Source: Poriferisodalis sp965205175 (GTDB lineage Bacteria; Actinomycetota; Acidimicrobiia; Acidimicrobiales; Poriferisodalaceae). Taken from it: a DNA stretch of 64,000 nucleotides. The notes under the pieces are model-generated. The model saw only the letters and a program-made list of their open reading frames with translations, ran no database searches and was not told where the DNA came from. Where the stretch lies: assembly GCF_965205175.1 (NCBI RefSeq), contig NZ_OZ242038.1, forward strand, positions 2,046,001 through 2,110,000, read 5' to 3'. Position 1 is the first letter of the stretch. Each line of letters opens with the position of its first letter. The position numbers and the translations under genes were made by a program. Below are positions 8,102-16,536 of this stretch, one piece after another.

Positions 8102-11067
8102 GCGGATCGCGCGAACTCGGTGCCGATCCTGCAGCGGCCGACGCCGACGCCACAGCCGCTGCGACCGATGCCGTGGCCGCCGATGCCAGCGGTGCGGCCG
8201 CCGCGAATATGCCGCCGAGGCTTGGCGCCTCGGTCCCTCACGAGCACTGGCATCGCTGGACCGAGCTGGATGCAGCCGCTTGGCCCCGTCGCGTGGAGCG
8301 GAACTACACGCTGGTGCCCACTACCTGCTTCAACTGCGAGGCGGCGTGCGGACTCGTCGCCTACATCGACCGCGACACCGACGAGGTGGTCCGCTTCGAG
8401 GGCAACCCCGAGCATCCGGCCTCGCGAGGTCGCAACTGCGCCAAAGGGCCGGCCACGATCAACCAAGTACACGACACCGAGCGCATCTTGTATCCGCTGC
8501 GCCGAACGGGCGAACGAGGCGGCGGCGGCTGGGAGCGGGTCAGTTGGGACGAGGCGCTGAGCGAGATCGCGGCCCGTATCCGGGCGGCCATCGTGGAGGA
8601 CCGGCGTGACGAGATCATGTACCACGTGGGCCGTCCGGGCGAGGACGGCTACACCGAGCGGGTGCTGACGGCCTGGGGCATCGACGGGCACAACAGCCAC
8701 ACCAACGTCTGCTCTTCGAGTGCCCGGGTGGGCTACACGACTTGGATGGGCCACGACCGGCCCTCGTCGGATTTCGCCAACGCCGAGGTCATCTTCTTGA
8801 TCTCCAGCCATCTGGAGGCTGGGCACTACTTCAACCCGCACGCGCAGCGCATCATCGAGGCCCAGCAGCGGGGCGCAACGGTGATCTGTGTGGATCCGCG
8901 GCTGTCGAACACCGGCGCCAAGGCCGATCACTGGCTGCCAGCGTGGCCCGGCACCGAACCGGTTCTGCTGCTCAGCCTCGCACATCTGCTGCTCGTGGCC
9001 GACACCTGGGACCGTGCGTTCGTTCATCGCTGGACGAACTGGGAGACGTACTTGGCGCAGACCCGGCCCGACCTGCCGCCGGTGTTCGAATCGGTCGAAG
9101 TGGCGCTGCGCGACGCGTATGCGCAGTACACGCCGGAACGGGCGGCGCAGCTGTGCGGGGTGGATGCGAACGAGCTGCGAGTGATCGCCGCCGAGATCGG
9201 CGGAGCGCTGGGACGGTTCGCGTCGCACAACTGGCGCGCCGCCGGGGCGGGCAATCTCGGCGGCTGGCAGACCGCACGGTGCTTGTTCCTGTTGAACGTG
9301 CTCACCGGGTCGGTGGGCACCGTGGGTGGCACCACGGGCGCAGGCTGGCACAAGCTGAAGCCGGCGCCGCCGCTGCGGCCGCCGCCGGTGGAGCGCTGGA
9401 ACGAGCTGTCGTGGCCGCGCGAGTACCCGCTCAGCCACCACGAGATGTCGATTCTGCTGCCGCACTTCCTGCGCGAGGGCAGGGGCAAGCTGGACACCTA
9501 CTTCACCCGTGTGTACAACCCGGTGTGGACGAACCCCGACGGGTTCAGCTGGCTGGAGGCACTGCGCGATCCGCAGCGGGTGGGCTGCCACGTGGCGCTC
9601 ACCCCGACCTGGTCGGAGACTGCTTGGTTCGCCGACTACGTGCTGCCGATGGGTGTGGGCTCGGAGCGCCACGACTTGGCGTCGTTCGAGACGCACGCCG
9701 GCCAATGGCTGGGCTTCCGTCAGCCGGTGATGCGCCGTTATGCCGAGCTGCAGGGCTCGCAGCTGGGGCCCGAATCACGCACGCATGAGTTCAACCCGGG
9801 CGAGGTGTGGGAGGAGAACGAGTTCTGGATCGACCTGTCCTGGCGGATCGATCCAGACGGCGCGCTGGGCATCCGAAAGTGGTTCGAGAGTCCGGCTCGG
9901 CCTGGCGAGCCGATCAGCGTCGACGAGTACTACGGCACGATCTTCGCCGAGGAGGTTCCGGGCCTCGCCGACGATGCCGCCGCTGCGGGCCAGACACCGC
10001 TGGAGTTCATGCGCGACCGCGGCGCCTACGCTGTCCGAGGTGATGCCTACGGCCACCACGAACGGGAGGTGCAGCCCTCGCAGCTCGCCGGCGCTGTGCT
10101 GGGAGACGACGCCGTCTACCGTCCGCTGCGCGACTCGGTCCGCGGCGCCGACCGTGTGCTGCCGCCGCTCGGTGACGGCTCGGTGGCGGTGCAGGTGGCC
10201 GGCGCAGCGCGTCAGGGCTTCCCGACGCCGTCGCGCAAGCTGGAGCTGTACTCCACGACGCTGGCCGAGTGGGGCTGGCCCGAGCATGCCACGCCGGGTT
10301 GGATTCCCAGCCATGTCCACTGGGAGCAGCTGGACTTGGCGGGTGATGAGCGCATTCTGGTGCCGACGTTCCGCATACCCACGCTGATCCACACCAGGTC
10401 TGCCAACTCCAAATGGCTGGCGGAGATCAGCCATCGTCATCCGCTGTGGGTTCACCCCTCGGATGCCGAAGCGCTCGGCATCGAGGTGGGAGGTCTGGTG
10501 CGGGTGAGCACCCGTATCGGCCACTTCGTCATCTCGGCTTGGCGCACCGAAGGCATCCGCCCCGGGGTGGTGGCGGCGTCGCACCACATGGGCCGTTGGC
10601 GGCTCGACCCTGCGTCGGAGGGGCGTGCGGCTCGTGGTGCTCGCTCTGACACGGACAACCGCAGCACGCCGCCGAGGTCGTGGGCCGGCGGCCCCGCGGA
10701 GATCGAGCAGGACGGCTCGGCATGGCGGCTGCGCCGCACCGGCCCGATGGCGCCGTTTGCGTCGGGCGATCCCGATTCTGAGCGGGTGTGGTGGAACGAC
10801 ACCGGTGTACACCAGAACCTGACGTTCTCGGTGCAGCCCGATCCGGTGTCGGGCATGCAGTGCTGGCACCAGCGGGTGCGTGTGGGTCCGGCATCGCCCG
10901 AGGACCGGTACGGGGACGTGGTGGTCGATACCGAACGTGCCCGGGCTGCCTATGAGGAGTGGCTGGCAATGACGCGCCCGGCCCCTGGCCCTGGCGGACT
11001 GCGCCGCCCCATGTGGCTGACACGCCCGATGAAGCCGCACGCCGACGCCTACCGCATCAGCCCCTGA
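8098..11067 (+). CDS. molybdopterin oxidoreductase catalytic subunit (MopB/DMSO reductase family)
   Basis: A 989-residue molybdenum or tungsten bis-MGD enzyme. After a ~45-residue Ala-rich start, a [4Fe-4S] motif CFNCEAACG...NCAKG lies at ~75-117. NVCSSSARVG at ~201 offers a Cys as the likely metal ligand. The C-terminal molydop-binding domain is visible around LWVHPSDAEALGIEVGG. No twin-arginine signal is visible, so the active site is probably cytoplasmic, with electrons passing through the fused Fe-S/NrfD protein to or from quinone. The substrate cannot be fixed: polysulfide/thiosulfate, formate and others share this architecture. GTG start, coupled to the upstream gene by a 4-nt overlap. 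Confidence 0.88.
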   Translation: MSGSRELGADPAAADADATAAATDAVAADASGAAAANMPPRLGASVPHEHWHRWTELDAAAWPRRVERNYTLVPTTCFNCEAACGLVAYIDRDTDEVVRFEGNPEHPASRGRNCAKGPATINQVHDTERILYPLRRTGERGGGGWERVSWDEALSEIAARIRAAIVEDRRDEIMYHVGRPGEDGYTERVLTAWGIDGHNSHTNVCSSSARVGYTTWMGHDRPSSDFANAEVIFLISSHLEAGHYFNPHAQRIIEAQQRGATVICVDPRLSNTGAKADHWLPAWPGTEPVLLLSLAHLLLVADTWDRAFVHRWTNWETYLAQTRPDLPPVFESVEVALRDAYAQYTPERAAQLCGVDANELRVIAAEIGGALGRFASHNWRAAGAGNLGGWQTARCLFLLNVLTGSVGTVGGTTGAGWHKLKPAPPLRPPPVERWNELSWPREYPLSHHEMSILLPHFLREGRGKLDTYFTRVYNPVWTNPDGFSWLEALRDPQRVGCHVALTPTWSETAWFADYVLPMGVGSERHDLASFETHAGQWLGFRQPVMRRYAELQGSQLGPESRTHEFNPGEVWEENEFWIDLSWRIDPDGALGIRKWFESPARPGEPISVDEYYGTIFAEEVPGLADDAAAAGQTPLEFMRDRGAYAVRGDAYGHHEREVQPSQLAGAVLGDDAVYRPLRDSVRGADRVLPPLGDGSVAVQVAGAARQGFPTPSRKLELYSTTLAEWGWPEHATPGWIPSHVHWEQLDLAGDERILVPTFRIPTLIHTRSANSKWLAEISHRHPLWVHPSDAEALGIEVGGLVRVSTRIGHFVISAWRTEGIRPGVVAASHHMGRWRLDPASEGRAARGARSDTDNRSTPPRSWAGGPAEIEQDGSAWRLRRTGPMAPFASGDPDSERVWWNDTGVHQNLTFSVQPDPVSGMQCWHQRVRVGPASPEDRYGDVVVDTERARAAYEEWLAMTRPAPGPGGLRRPMWLTRPMKPHADAYRISP

Positions 11068-11368
11068 AGCCGCAAGCACCGCGCGCAGAGGCGAGACGCG
11101 CAAGATTCCGCCCATCGCCTCAGCAGACCGACTTGTGCTGTCGATCCCACATGTGGTACACCATGCTCAAGGGACGACAGGAGGATCCGGCGTCTGAACC
11201 TAAGCGACGTACCGCTGCCGTTACGAACTGCAACGGCAGGCACGCTGGAGGAGCATGGCGATTGTCTTTCCCGGCAGTCGGGCTGGCCTCCCAGATGTTC
11301 ATTACTCGACAGTAGCTCGGTTGCCGTGCGCTGTTTTGGTACCACGGTGACTGGTGCACAGCCGTTAC
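11068..11368. other. 301-bp intergenic region before the low-GC island
   Basis: No gene is supported on either strand. It holds a perfect 10-bp palindrome CCACATGTGG at 11147-11156 and a hairpin-forming repeat at 11215-11239. GC drops along it, from 38 of 60 bases in the line at 11161 to 35 of 60 at 11281, towards the island. It probably contains the left island boundary and the promoter of the first island gene. Confidence 0.4.
11215..11239. terminator. 8-bp perfect inverted repeat, possible terminator or hairpin
   Basis: CTGCCGTT (11215-11222) and AACGGCAG (11232-11239) pair across a 9-nt loop. It lies 148 bp after the molybdoenzyme stop and 130 bp before the first island gene. No T-run follows, so termination is only possible, not shown. 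Confidence 0.3.
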
Positions 11369-12181
11369 ATGTATCACGTTGAGCAATTTGGGGCAATTTG
11401 TGCTTGGGGTCCCGGGTATAGTTCTATATTGATTTCCGAATATGCTCAGATGAGTGACGGCTGCCGAGTGACTTGGCGGTCCGAGCGAACATGGATGCGC
11501 TCGGATAATCGTGCCGATATTGAGCCAACCTATATCTTGGCACGTGCATGCATCTATGTGATCGATGAGCGCACCATTTTCGGCTATTTTCACGCAGCCT
11601 TGACAGCGCTTGAAGAATTAGGGCATCCGATACTGCCTGCGTCGCTCTATTTGGCACCTTTTGAGGTTGACATGAGTTCGTGTTTGGCTCAGGATATCGC
11701 AAGCGCCGCACAGCAGTCCGTCCGCGGTTATACCAATCGTCATGGGGATACAGCATCTCAGCGTACACCTATGGTAACTGAACTGGGTGTCATTGTCGAC
11801 TATAAGGAAATTGAACACGACCTCGAATTCCGCGATTACGTCCAGTTAGAAGACCGTGATCGACCTATAGTATGGTATGCTGAGCGAAGTACTGGTGCTG
11901 AGTTTCGGGGCTTGGACAGGCCATTAGGTCTCGGGCCTAGTTGTGAAATTGTCCGCACAGGCGTATATTGCACGGATGAAGATGATGAGCCAACCATGCT
12001 ATATTTCGAGCGCGTCGTGGAGGCGTTGAACAAGCGCAACATTTTTGTCAACTTGGTCTCGGTATATTGTGCTCCATTTCGTGTGAGGTTTGCACCTGCC
12101 CTCCGTCAAGCGCTGCCACGAGCAGTTGACGGCATGTTGCAGGAATACTACATGGCTCGGTCGCGCGGCTATTTGTACTGA
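11369..12181 (+). CDS. unrecognised tandem-domain protein, island paralogue A
   Basis: A 270-residue protein I do not recognise. It consists of two copies of one ~120-residue domain (about 4-118 and 140-260). Shared features are GAIC/GVI at the start, EYxxL, VxW-S-R, a central helix with YF/YFE, and a terminal S-LY-APF-V followed by an Ala/Leu-rich helix. There is no signal peptide or membrane segment, so it is probably cytosolic. The second copy carries an acidic DEDDEPT patch. ATG 11369 is preferred over the in-frame GTG at 11354 because it puts GAIC exactly at residue 8, as in both paralogues. GC in counted lines is about 47%, against 68% in neighbours, indicating transfer. No Shine-Dalgarno sequence is evident. 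Confidence 0.75.
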   Translation: MYHVEQFGAICAWGPGYSSILISEYAQMSDGCRVTWRSERTWMRSDNRADIEPTYILARACIYVIDERTIFGYFHAALTALEELGHPILPASLYLAPFEVDMSSCLAQDIASAAQQSVRGYTNRHGDTASQRTPMVTELGVIVDYKEIEHDLEFRDYVQLEDRDRPIVWYAERSTGAEFRGLDRPLGLGPSCEIVRTGVYCTDEDDEPTMLYFERVVEALNKRNIFVNLVSVYCAPFRVRFAPALRQALPRAVDGMLQEYYMARSRGYLY

Positions 12182-12200
12182 CCTGATGTGGTGGACGGCG

Positions 12201-12230
12201 GTGACATCCGTGTTCGTCATTTCGTAAAGT
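12201..12230 (+). promoter_or_regulatory. candidate leaderless promoter of island gene B
   Basis: GTGACA (12201-12206) and TAAAGT (12225-12230) are separated by 18 nt. The -10 box ends 7 nt before the ATG at 12238, and no Shine-Dalgarno sequence is present. This suggests gene B can be transcribed on its own rather than only from gene A. Confidence 0.4.
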
Positions 12231-12237
12231 TTACAAG

Positions 12238-13044
12238 ATGATTCAGGCTCGAGAAATTGGCGCAATATGCGAGATTGAAGCTGTCGGCAGTTCTTACAGC
12301 GTGACCGAGTTTATCGTCCTAGAGGACCATAGTTGTGTCCGATGGAAGTCGGATCGAGGTTGGAGTTCGTCAGCTTACCGCTTTGATATATCCCCCGCGC
12401 ATGCAATCACGGCTACATGTATGATGGTACTTCATGACAACGACGAAACTCCGATCAGCTATATTGCTTGTCTGGCTCGCCGATTGCGCGACATAGGTAC
12501 AAACGTGGACCCAGCTTCGGCCTATGCCGCGCCATTCAGAATTGAATTCGGGCCAAGACTGGTAGAGCTACTGCCGAGAGCCTCAAAGATGGTACTTGAT
12601 AGACGCATGGACATGATCGTTGATGACCGAGCTATACCACCTGAAGCTCTGCGATCGAGCAGCGGTGTAGGTCGTGAGGTCACAAGACTCGGTGCCATAT
12701 GCGACGTCGACTGCAATCGGCACAGCTCTCCAATTCGTGAGTACATCGATTTTGCAGACGGCGAACGACTCGTGTGGCGTTCGGAGAAGGAGTGGAGAAC
12801 CGGTGCCGACATCCCGCTGATGGAGTCGGGCCATAAGATTGCGCGGCTCTGCATGTACGTTCTCAGTGAGGGTGACACCGTGTACTTCTATTTCGCGTCC
12901 ATCATCAAGCGCTTGCATGAGTTAGGTATCGCTGTAGACCCGCTGTCCCTGTACATTGCTCCCATCAACGTTGAGTACGGTCCGCGACTGAGCAAGCTGA
13001 TGGCGGAGGCAGGCCAGGCAGCTTTCGCTCACTGGTCTCCGTAA
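12238..13044 (+). CDS. unrecognised tandem-domain protein, island paralogue B
   Basis: A 268-residue protein with the same two-domain build as its neighbours (about 4-125 and 143-265). Conserved blocks are GAIC at residues 8-11, WKSDRGW near 41 and WRSEKEW near 181, VDPASAYAAPF near 92 and VDPLSLYIAPI near 240, and GPRL after each. The first copy carries the acidic insert DNDETP seen in the second copies of A and C, while the second copy lacks it, so the domain order looks reversed. It is soluble, with no catalytic motif I can name. It lies 56 bp after gene A and 94 bp before gene C, on the same strand. Confidence 0.75.
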   Translation: MIQAREIGAICEIEAVGSSYSVTEFIVLEDHSCVRWKSDRGWSSSAYRFDISPAHAITATCMMVLHDNDETPISYIACLARRLRDIGTNVDPASAYAAPFRIEFGPRLVELLPRASKMVLDRRMDMIVDDRAIPPEALRSSSGVGREVTRLGAICDVDCNRHSSPIREYIDFADGERLVWRSEKEWRTGADIPLMESGHKIARLCMYVLSEGDTVYFYFASIIKRLHELGIAVDPLSLYIAPINVEYGPRLSKLMAEAGQAAFAHWSP

Positions 13045-13138
13045 ACTGTTCGCAGACGCTGACTTTTCTAGGGTGGCTCGGCCCCCTTGTGCGGTTCGCA
13101 TTGCGTAATGAAGTAGAGGCGATAGGCATCGACGTTCA

Positions 13139-13999
13139 ATGCACGAGATCAAGCGAGTTGGCGCGGTCTGCGATTGGGGACCCAGCTTCAACTCCATCGT
13201 CATCACAGAATATGTGGAACTCGTTGGCGGTAGACGCATCGTTTGGCGATCGTCACGTGCATGGATGAGGTCCGGGAAATGTGACGGTATCGGACCCACA
13301 TATTCGCTGGCACGAGCATGTGTGCATGCCATTGCCGAATCGGGCGAATTCGAATATTTTCATGCAATTGTGACGGGCCTTGCACGCCTCAACATACGAG
13401 TCACATTGGCATCGCTGTACATGGCGCCGTTCGTCATTGATATGAGTTCACGGCTACGCGGTGTCATCGTGCTCGCAGCGCAAGAATCTGCGAAAGTGCA
13501 GCAGATTGCGAACAAATCAGACGAGGTCACGCCCGCTTATGAGATTGCGGAAATCGGAATTGTAGCGGAACTATTCCCGTCGCCAGACGATCTGCAGATT
13601 CTAGAATACGTCACTCTTGTCGCACCACACACGAGTGTGGTATGGAAATCAGACCGAGGCTGGAAACTCAGTGCACGTCGGGCTGAACCCGGTGTGATTA
13701 TTGGGCCCGTGTGTGAGTTGGCACGCGAAGGAATCAATCTTACTGAAGAAGATGACGAACCAACTCTACTCTATCTTGAATGCATTTCACGAGTGTTCGA
13801 GCAGGCTGGAGTACACGTTGATCCTGCTTCGCTCTATCGGGCTCCGTACCGATTCTCGATCGGAGGCCGGATGCAAAGAGTGCTATCGGATGAGGTCGAC
13901 GACATGTTGACTCAATACGAGATAGCCAAACTATGGTGCAAAGACGGTTTTGATTTCACCGAGCAGCTGTTAGACACCGAGTACCTGCACTTACGGTGA
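13139..13999 (+). CDS. unrecognised tandem-domain protein, island paralogue C
   Basis: A 286-residue protein, closest to paralogue A: compare CDWGPSFNSIVITEY with CAWGPGYSSILISEY, and IGPTYSLARAC with IEPTYILARAC. Two domain copies lie at about 4-118 and 138-258, followed by a ~25-residue tail. The second copy has EEDDEPTLLYLE and VVWKSDRGW. The ATG at 13139 puts GAVC at residue 8, as in A and B. No signal peptide, membrane segment or recognised catalytic motif. It is the last gene of the island; 20 bp after its stop begins the convergent esterase gene of normal GC. Counted GC is near 48%. Confidence 0.75.
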   Translation: MHEIKRVGAVCDWGPSFNSIVITEYVELVGGRRIVWRSSRAWMRSGKCDGIGPTYSLARACVHAIAESGEFEYFHAIVTGLARLNIRVTLASLYMAPFVIDMSSRLRGVIVLAAQESAKVQQIANKSDEVTPAYEIAEIGIVAELFPSPDDLQILEYVTLVAPHTSVVWKSDRGWKLSARRAEPGVIIGPVCELAREGINLTEEDDEPTLLYLECISRVFEQAGVHVDPASLYRAPYRFSIGGRMQRVLSDEVDDMLTQYEIAKLWCKDGFDFTEQLLDTEYLHLR

Positions 14000-14019
14000 G
14001 ATAGAGTGCGGCAGCTTCG

Positions 14020-15648
14020 TCAGCCCCAGGCACGGGTGATGGCGCGGGGAAGCTCTTCTACCCACTGGATGAGATCGTGGCCGCAAACCCGTTCGACCCA
14101 ATGGTGCGGTGATTTGGCGAAGTGCAGCCACGCTGCCCAGGCTTCGGTCGCCTGGTGGAAGCCGCCCTCCAGAGTGCCTGCGCACAGATGCACGAACGGC
14201 GCCTCGGTAGCGTTCCAGTTCATCCGTTCGTTGGGCGGCATGCCGGTGGAGTACGCCATGGCGTGCCCGAACTTGTCGCGATGCATGTGGCCGACGGCAA
14301 GCGCGTGCCCGCCGCCGTCTGACGCGCCGAACACTGCTCGCCGGCTGCGCTCGTCGGACACGTTGAACTGCTGCTCGGCCCAGACTGCGAGTTCGTCGAC
14401 GAAGAAGCGCTGGTGGCGGTCGAAACGGTCGTCGTCGAAGCCGGGCAGGTACTCCATTGCCCGGTCATTTCCGTAGCCAGCCATCGGCGCGGCGTGAGCT
14501 GCGACGACGACACAGCGGGGCACTGTCTCGCGGCTGATGCCGGCGTCGATGCGGCGGATGTACGGCCCGATCATGTTGCCGTCGGTGGCGTACAGCACTG
14601 GCAGCTGTTCTGCGGGCGAATGCCTCGGCGGCAGGTACACGGTGACGTTGCGCTTGGTGCGCAGCGCGGTACTGTCGAGCGTGTGCTTGGCGCTGGTGCC
14701 ACGCAGCTCGTGGTCACGGTGTGACGGCAGCTCCTCGGGTGCTGCGGGACCGCGGAAGCGGTGCGGCACCGCGCCGCGTCGACCGTCGAGCAGACCGCCG
14801 CCGGCATCGAGCGGCCAGAAGCCGTAGCCGATGACGGCCTCGGGGAGACGCTCGATGCGCACGCTGAGCGCCCACAGGTCGCCACCGCCGACGCGCCACA
14901 TCGGCAGTTCGATGACCGGCCCCGGCAGAAGCCCCGCCGCGTCGCTGCGGCAAGCCAGCGTGAGTTCGTCGCCGTTGGCCCAACCGCACGAGGCTTGGGC
15001 ACCGAGGTGTTCGGCGAGCCATGCCTCGCTGGGGTCTCGCCAGATGCGGCACATGCGCTGTCCCGCAGGCAGGCCGTCTTGGTCGGCACGCTCACGAGCG
15101 AGTTCCCGATTGCGCTTGTCGATCTCAGACTGCCGCTGAGCCACAGACGGCAAGCCCAAGCGAGCACGAGCGGCATCGTCGACGCTGCCGTCCATCGGCG
15201 CCAGCACCAGATCGCCCAAGTGCGACGTGACGACCGTCCCGAACTGCTGAGGCCGCCCGCTCAGCAGGCTCATCTTGTCGGCGCACTCAGCGAACACGAC
15301 GCCAGCGCCCGCAACACCGTCACGGTGGGCGCGCGCCGCCAACTCACCTGCTTGCGCGAACGCCTGCGGGCCGCCGTGGACGCTCAACGCCCGCGCTGCC
15401 CGCAGCGCAGGCGCCCCGCGGGCGTACTGCAGCGCCGGTGTCCGCGCCAGGAGCTGCACGAGCGTTGTTGCCTCGGCAGGGTCGGCGGCCTCGATGCGGG
15501 ACAGCAGGTCGCTCAGCTCGTGCGCTTCATGCCGGCTCGGGCCCTGCTGGCTGCGAGTGGCCGGGCCGTTGCCATTCATGTCGTCGTTGCCGTCCACGCT
15601 GTCCTCTGCCTCGACCGATGCGGTGAACGCCGCCTCGTCGTGGGTCAT
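14020..15648 (-). CDS. esterase of the enterochelin esterase-like alpha/beta fold, with a long N-terminal region
   Basis: A 542-residue protein. The C-terminal ~250 residues resemble the esterase D/enterochelin esterase fold: NVTVYLPPRH, LPVLYATDGN, the nucleophile elbow GASDGGG (Ser in GxSxG) and a late His in RVCGHDLIQW. The N-terminal ~280 residues are Ala/Arg-rich with a low-complexity start (SVEAEDSVDGNDDMNG) and a segment naming a possible beta-rich domain (ELPMWRVGGGDLWALSVRIE), which in this group often binds a carbohydrate or siderophore-like substrate. No signal peptide. It stands alone and convergent with the island. A siderophore role is possible but not supported by neighbours. 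Confidence 0.7.
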   Translation of the reverse strand: MTHDEAAFTASVEAEDSVDGNDDMNGNGPATRSQQGPSRHEAHELSDLLSRIEAADPAEATTLVQLLARTPALQYARGAPALRAARALSVHGGPQAFAQAGELAARAHRDGVAGAGVVFAECADKMSLLSGRPQQFGTVVTSHLGDLVLAPMDGSVDDAARARLGLPSVAQRQSEIDKRNRELARERADQDGLPAGQRMCRIWRDPSEAWLAEHLGAQASCGWANGDELTLACRSDAAGLLPGPVIELPMWRVGGGDLWALSVRIERLPEAVIGYGFWPLDAGGGLLDGRRGAVPHRFRGPAAPEELPSHRDHELRGTSAKHTLDSTALRTKRNVTVYLPPRHSPAEQLPVLYATDGNMIGPYIRRIDAGISRETVPRCVVVAAHAAPMAGYGNDRAMEYLPGFDDDRFDRHQRFFVDELAVWAEQQFNVSDERSRRAVFGASDGGGHALAVGHMHRDKFGHAMAYSTGMPPNERMNWNATEAPFVHLCAGTLEGGFHQATEAWAAWLHFAKSPHHWVERVCGHDLIQWVEELPRAITRAWG

Positions 15649-15753
15649 CCAGCGACGCTACTGTCGGCACTGTCAGCGCTGCCGGTCCGAACCTGGTGAA
15701 CACCTGGCACGGACGCCCGGCACGAGTACACAGAGCGAACTTGAGGAGGCTCG

Positions 15754-16536
15754 GTGAGCGAAGAACCCTTGGTCCTGACCGAACAACGCGGCTACGTGAG
15801 AGTGCTCACGCTGAACCGCCCTGATGCGATGAATGCGTTCAACATGGCGTTGTCGGAGGCGCTCGGCGACGCGCTGGACGCGCTCGACGCCGACCCCGAC
15901 ACCCGCGTCGGCGTGATCACCGGCGCGGGACGAGGGTTCAGCGCAGGCATGGACCTCAAGGCATTCGTCAGCGGCGGCGGGCTCGGCGGCATGCCGAACC
16001 CTGCCGGACGCGGTTTCGGCGGCATCGTCGAACGCAGCGCAGCCAAACCGCTCATCGCCGCAGTGGAGCGATTCGCTCTGGCGGGCGGGCTGGAGGTGGC
16101 GCTGTCGTGTGACCTGATCGTGGCCTCGGAGGGCACGCAGCTGGGCATTCCCGAGGTCGGCGTCGGCCTGTTCGCGGGCGCGGGTGCGCTGCTGCGGCTG
16201 CCGCGTCAGCTGCCTTACAGCCTGGCCATGGAGATGGCATTGACCGCCGAGCCGATCACCGCCGAAGTGGCCCATCAGCACGGCATGGTGAATCGGGTCT
16301 GCGCCAAGGGCGAAGCGGTCAATGTCGCGGTGGAGCTCGGCGAACGCATCGCCCGCAATGCGCCCAAGGGCGTGCGGGCCTCCAAGGCGCTGATCCGCAA
16401 CGTGCTCGGCGTGTCCGAAGACGACTTCTGGCAGTATCAGCAGCCGGCGCTGGAGGAGGTGTTCGCGTCTGCTGACGCCATCGAGGGCGCGACGGCGTTC
16501 GCCGAGCGTCGCGATCCGAACTGGCAGGATCGCTGA
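15754..16536 (+). CDS. enoyl-CoA hydratase/isomerase family protein
   Basis: A 260-residue crotonase-fold protein. LTLNRPDAMNAFNMAL opens the fold, GRGFSAGMDLKAF is the first oxyanion-hole segment (near residue 65), and ALAGGLEVALSCDLIVAS the second (near 108). The first catalytic Glu of true hydratases would lie near EVALSCD, the second in IPEVGVGLF. It probably hydrates or isomerises an acyl-CoA in fatty-acid or aromatic catabolism. The GTG start at 15754 is preceded by a good Shine-Dalgarno sequence, GAGGAGG at 15743-15749. Its stop overlaps the next gene's proposed start by 4 nt (CTGA). Confidence 0.9.
   Translation: MSEEPLVLTEQRGYVRVLTLNRPDAMNAFNMALSEALGDALDALDADPDTRVGVITGAGRGFSAGMDLKAFVSGGGLGGMPNPAGRGFGGIVERSAAKPLIAAVERFALAGGLEVALSCDLIVASEGTQLGIPEVGVGLFAGAGALLRLPRQLPYSLAMEMALTAEPITAEVAHQHGMVNRVCAKGEAVNVAVELGERIARNAPKGVRASKALIRNVLGVSEDDFWQYQQPALEEVFASADAIEGATAFAERRDPNWQDR

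Noticed and set aside
7501..9705. 734-residue antisense ORF over the molybdoenzyme genes
   Set aside because: Composition is Arg/Ala/Pro-rich as expected for antisense of GC-rich coding DNA; the sense frames carry clear cysteine clusters.
11147..11156. Palindrome CCACATGTGG as island attachment site
   Set aside because: A 10-bp palindrome can occur by chance and no second copy is found at the right end.
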